NCBI GenBank assembly: GCA_013423325.1 | Contig: BLJB01000162.1 | Coordinates: forward strand, 1-64,000 | DNA length: 64,000 nt | Source of the DNA: Usnea hakonensis | Lineage: Eukaryota; Ascomycota; Lecanoromycetes; Lecanorales; Parmeliaceae | Direction: 5' to 3' | Part shown: positions 61,997-64,000 of the stretch, in pieces | Numbering within the stretch: the first letter of the stretch is position 1 | Layout of the letters: the number at the start of each line of letters is the position of its first letter | Translations under genes and position numbers: made by a program | The notes under the pieces: model-generated | Database searches by the model: none | Seen by the model: the letters and a program-made list of their open reading frames with translations, nothing else | Told to the model about the DNA's origin: nothing

Positions 61997-62099
61997 TGTC
62001 ATGGCAATTCGGGCTGAGGCCCCGAAACCAGTGAACCAAAAGAGCTTGGACCCCGCAAATGGTGCGAGATCCTACCTAAGTCACTACTTGTTCGTGACA
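61997..62099 (-). repeat. Terminal direct repeat, copy 2 (103 bp)
   Basis: Exact copy of 61,666-61,768, followed directly by the TATAT target duplication. Confidence 0.97.
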
Positions 62100-64000
62100 T
62101 ATATTAATATATAATATTAATAGAGAACTAAGCTATAAAGCTAACTCTCGAATAGAAGCTCTTTATATTAATTTAATTAATACTATATAAGAAGATATTC
62201 TACGCTAACTACCTAAAAAATACTACGAGTTCGCTAATATTTTTAATTAGATTAAGGTCGATAAGTTATCTCCTTACTAGTTAGCTAACTATAAGATCGA
62301 ACTTCTACTAAATAGTAAGCTATTAAAGAGTTATTCCTACCCTATATTAACCTTTAAGCTTTAGAAAATAAAGGAGTACCTTAAAGAAAACCTCTTAAAA
62401 GGCTTTATTACCCCTAGCTAGATACTATACTTCTTATTAATTCTATTTATACTAAAAAAGAACGGTAATCTATAATTCTATATTAACTATTAAAAGCTAA
62501 ATATATTTACTAAAAGGAATTATTATCTATTACCCCTAGTTAAAAAAGTTATTAAAAAGCTCCGAGGCTATAAATATCTAATAAAGCTTAATATTATCTC
62601 GATATTTAATAAGCTCCATATATCTCCCGATAGCGAGAACCTAATAACGTTTATAATAACCCTCGATATCTATAAGTACCGCGTACTCTCGTTTAACCTA
62701 ATTAATAGTCCCGCCTTATTCTAGTAGTATATTAATAATATACTATTTAAGTTTTTAGATAACTTTTACTAGGCGTATCTAGATAATATCTTAATTTATA
62801 GTAAAACTAAAAAGGAATATCGCGAGTATATTACTAAAGTCTTAGAAAAACTTTGTAATACTAGTCTTTAAATTAATATTAAGAAATACGAATTCGATAT
62901 TATAAAGACTATATTCCTTAATATTATTATTTTAGGGTAAGGACTCCGAATAGACCCCTTAAAAATTTAGGCTATAATCGATTAGAAATAATCTACTAAC
63001 CTTAAGAAAAGCTAAGCTTTTATAGGCTTTATTAATTTCTACTATCGTTTTATCTATAACTTTTTAAAGATTATAAAGCTACTCGCTAACCTTATATATA
63101 AGGATAAACCCTTTATATAATTAAAAGCTTACTTATAGATATTTAAGATATTAAAAGCTATAGTAACCTCTACCCTAGTATTATAATATTTTAACCCGTA
63201 AAAGTAAGTAATTCTAGAGACTAATACTTCTAACTTCGTTACTAGAGATATACTATCTTAATTTAATAATAACGGGATCTTATATCTAATCGTATACTAT
63301 AATAAGAGTATAATTATTATCGAGTATAACTATTATATCTATAATAAGGAACTCCTTACTATTATAAGATATTTCGAATAATAGCGTCTTAAATTAGAAT
63401 TTATCGAGCTTCCTATTTAGATCTTTATAGATTATTAAGCCTTAATAACCTTTATAACTATAAAAGATCTAAGTCGTTACTAAGTACGATACTTAGATAC
63501 CTTATTCAAGTTTAATTTGTAGATCGTCTTCTAACCCGGTAAGTATAACGAGAAAGTTAACGCCTTAATATATATATCTAACTCGATATCGACTAATAAG
63601 ATTAATCTATAACTCGAGTAGTAATAATAAGTCCTATTAATACCTAACCGCGTTAATATTAGCTACGCCTCTAAGGGAGACTCTACGTTCGAGAAGATTA
63701 TAATAATAAATAAGATAGACCCCGTTTATATAGAGTATTATAACGCTATAGTTACGAATAAGTCGATTTTATATAAAATTAATCTAAAGGATTATCGAAT
63801 AATTAACGGGGTCCTCTATAAGACCGGCCTCCTCTAGGTACTAGAAGGATTATAAATAGATCTTCTTAAAGAAATCTATAACTAGTATTTAACTAATTAC
63901 TTAGAATAACGGTATATAGTAGAACTACTCTAATAATACTATTACTAGCCCGGTTATATTATAGTAATTAAGTAGTTTATACGGAACTACGCGCGCTACT

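Larger units (their letters stand above)
61666..62099 (-). mobile_element. 434-bp terminal-repeat miniature retroelement (TRIM-like), unRIPped
   Basis: Two identical 103-bp direct repeats (61,666-61,768; 61,997-62,099), each TGTCATGG...CGTGACA, are flanked by a perfect TATAT duplication (61,661-61,665; 62,100-62,104). The 228-bp interior has no plausible gene. Read on the minus strand, three bases after the repeat is TGGTAGCAACACC, a likely primer-binding site, and before the other repeat is AAAAGGGTGG, a likely polypurine tract, so I orient it minus. CA/TG content is normal, in contrast to the RIPped DNA around it. Identical repeats mean recent insertion. It needs proteins from elsewhere. 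Confidence 0.9.
35691..64000. other. RIP-degraded A/T-rich retrotransposon island
   Basis: CpA and TpG are nearly absent for kilobases (for example 36,700-39,850) and TpA is everywhere, while CpG, CpC, CpT and GpG remain. This pattern is the end state of repeat-induced point mutation, which targets CpA. Coding frames of gag and pol are recognisable only through stops that correspond to Trp and Gln codons (TGG or CAG to TAG) and Cys/His to Tyr changes. Young islands that keep CA/TG are the 183-bp LTRs, the solo LTR, the start of the LTR at 57,040 and the miniature element at 61,666. Confidence 0.93.
58661..64000 (+). mobile_element. Ty3/Gypsy element, 5' part, RIPped, runs off the window
   Basis: LTR at 58,661-58,816, then plus-strand gag (about 59,450-60,950), an aspartic protease relic LLINTSYSA (from LIDTGCSA; 61,135-61,161), reverse transcriptase (about 62,440-62,950; YLDNILIYSK at 62,776-62,805) and RNase H (from about 63,205, LETNTSN). 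Frames carry TAG stops at Trp/Gln positions. A 434-bp miniature element is inserted between protease and RT at 61,666. Integrase and the 3' LTR are outside the window. Confidence 0.85.

Noticed and set aside
61670..62017. 115-aa open frame inside the miniature element
   Set aside because: It starts in one terminal repeat and ends just inside the other, overlaps the putative primer site, and resembles no protein. The frame is open by chance in GC-rich sequence.
35691..64000. Mitochondrial or other organellar insertion as the cause of A/T richness
   Set aside because: The gag-pol motifs, LTR pairs and CpA-specific loss point to RIPped retrotransposons. No mitochondrial genes are seen.
1..64000. 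CRISPR arrays, operons or bacterial features
   Set aside because: No regularly spaced repeats with unique spacers. The gene structure is plainly fungal, with spliceosomal introns.

Overview
The window is nuclear DNA of a filamentous ascomycete (Pezizomycotina). The genes carry many short introns (44-121 bp) with fungal branch points. The products are typical of this group: a seven-exon EF-1alpha, Efr3, Sec39, Spp1, and two fungal NLR-type proteins. Almost half of the window is a retrotransposon island mutated by repeat-induced point mutation (RIP). A Leotiomycete or relative is a reasonable guess, but I cannot fix the genus. Exon structures below were worked out by hand from reading frames, splice signals and family knowledge.

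Gene-bearing half (1-35,690). From the left: RNA polymerase III subunit RPC11 (+); a small ankyrin protein (-); the COMPASS subunit Spp1 (-); a membrane-anchored GT25-type glycosyltransferase (-); 3.3 kb with no convincing gene; a low-complexity Ala/Gly/Lys-rich protein (+); a NACHT-ankyrin NLR (-). Then come three housekeeping genes in a row on the minus strand, EFR3, TEF1 (EF-1alpha) and SEC39, followed by two weak orphan candidates. The last gene is a SesB-like NLR (+), with an alpha/beta-hydrolase, an NB-ARC-like NTPase and TPR-like repeats. The two NLRs, probably nonself-recognition receptors, lie near the repeat island.

Repeat island (about 35,690-64,000). CpA and TpG are almost absent over kilobases while CpG, CpC and CpT persist, which is the mark of saturated RIP. 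I resolved a nest of LTR elements by paired LTRs of equal length and 5-bp target duplications. A Ty3/Gypsy chromovirus (36,396-46,113, minus, TSD ATATA) is interrupted by a 2.2-kb gag-only LTR element (39,863-42,071, TSD CTCCG). A relative of the chromovirus starts at 48,611 and is split by a third Gypsy element (51,036-56,867, minus, TSD ACTAT). Next come an LTR at 57,040, a solo LTR (57,954-58,137, TSD CGTTC), and a plus-strand Gypsy element from 58,661 to the window end.

The standout is a 434-bp miniature LTR element (61,666-62,099). It has identical 103-bp terminal direct repeats and a TATAT duplication, and it is untouched by RIP although it sits inside a heavily RIPped element. It shares a primer-binding-like motif with the 2.2-kb element, so both may be parasites of the same unseen autonomous element. 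A second unusual signal is an extra region, apparently coding on the strand opposite to gag-pol, present in both chromovirus relatives.
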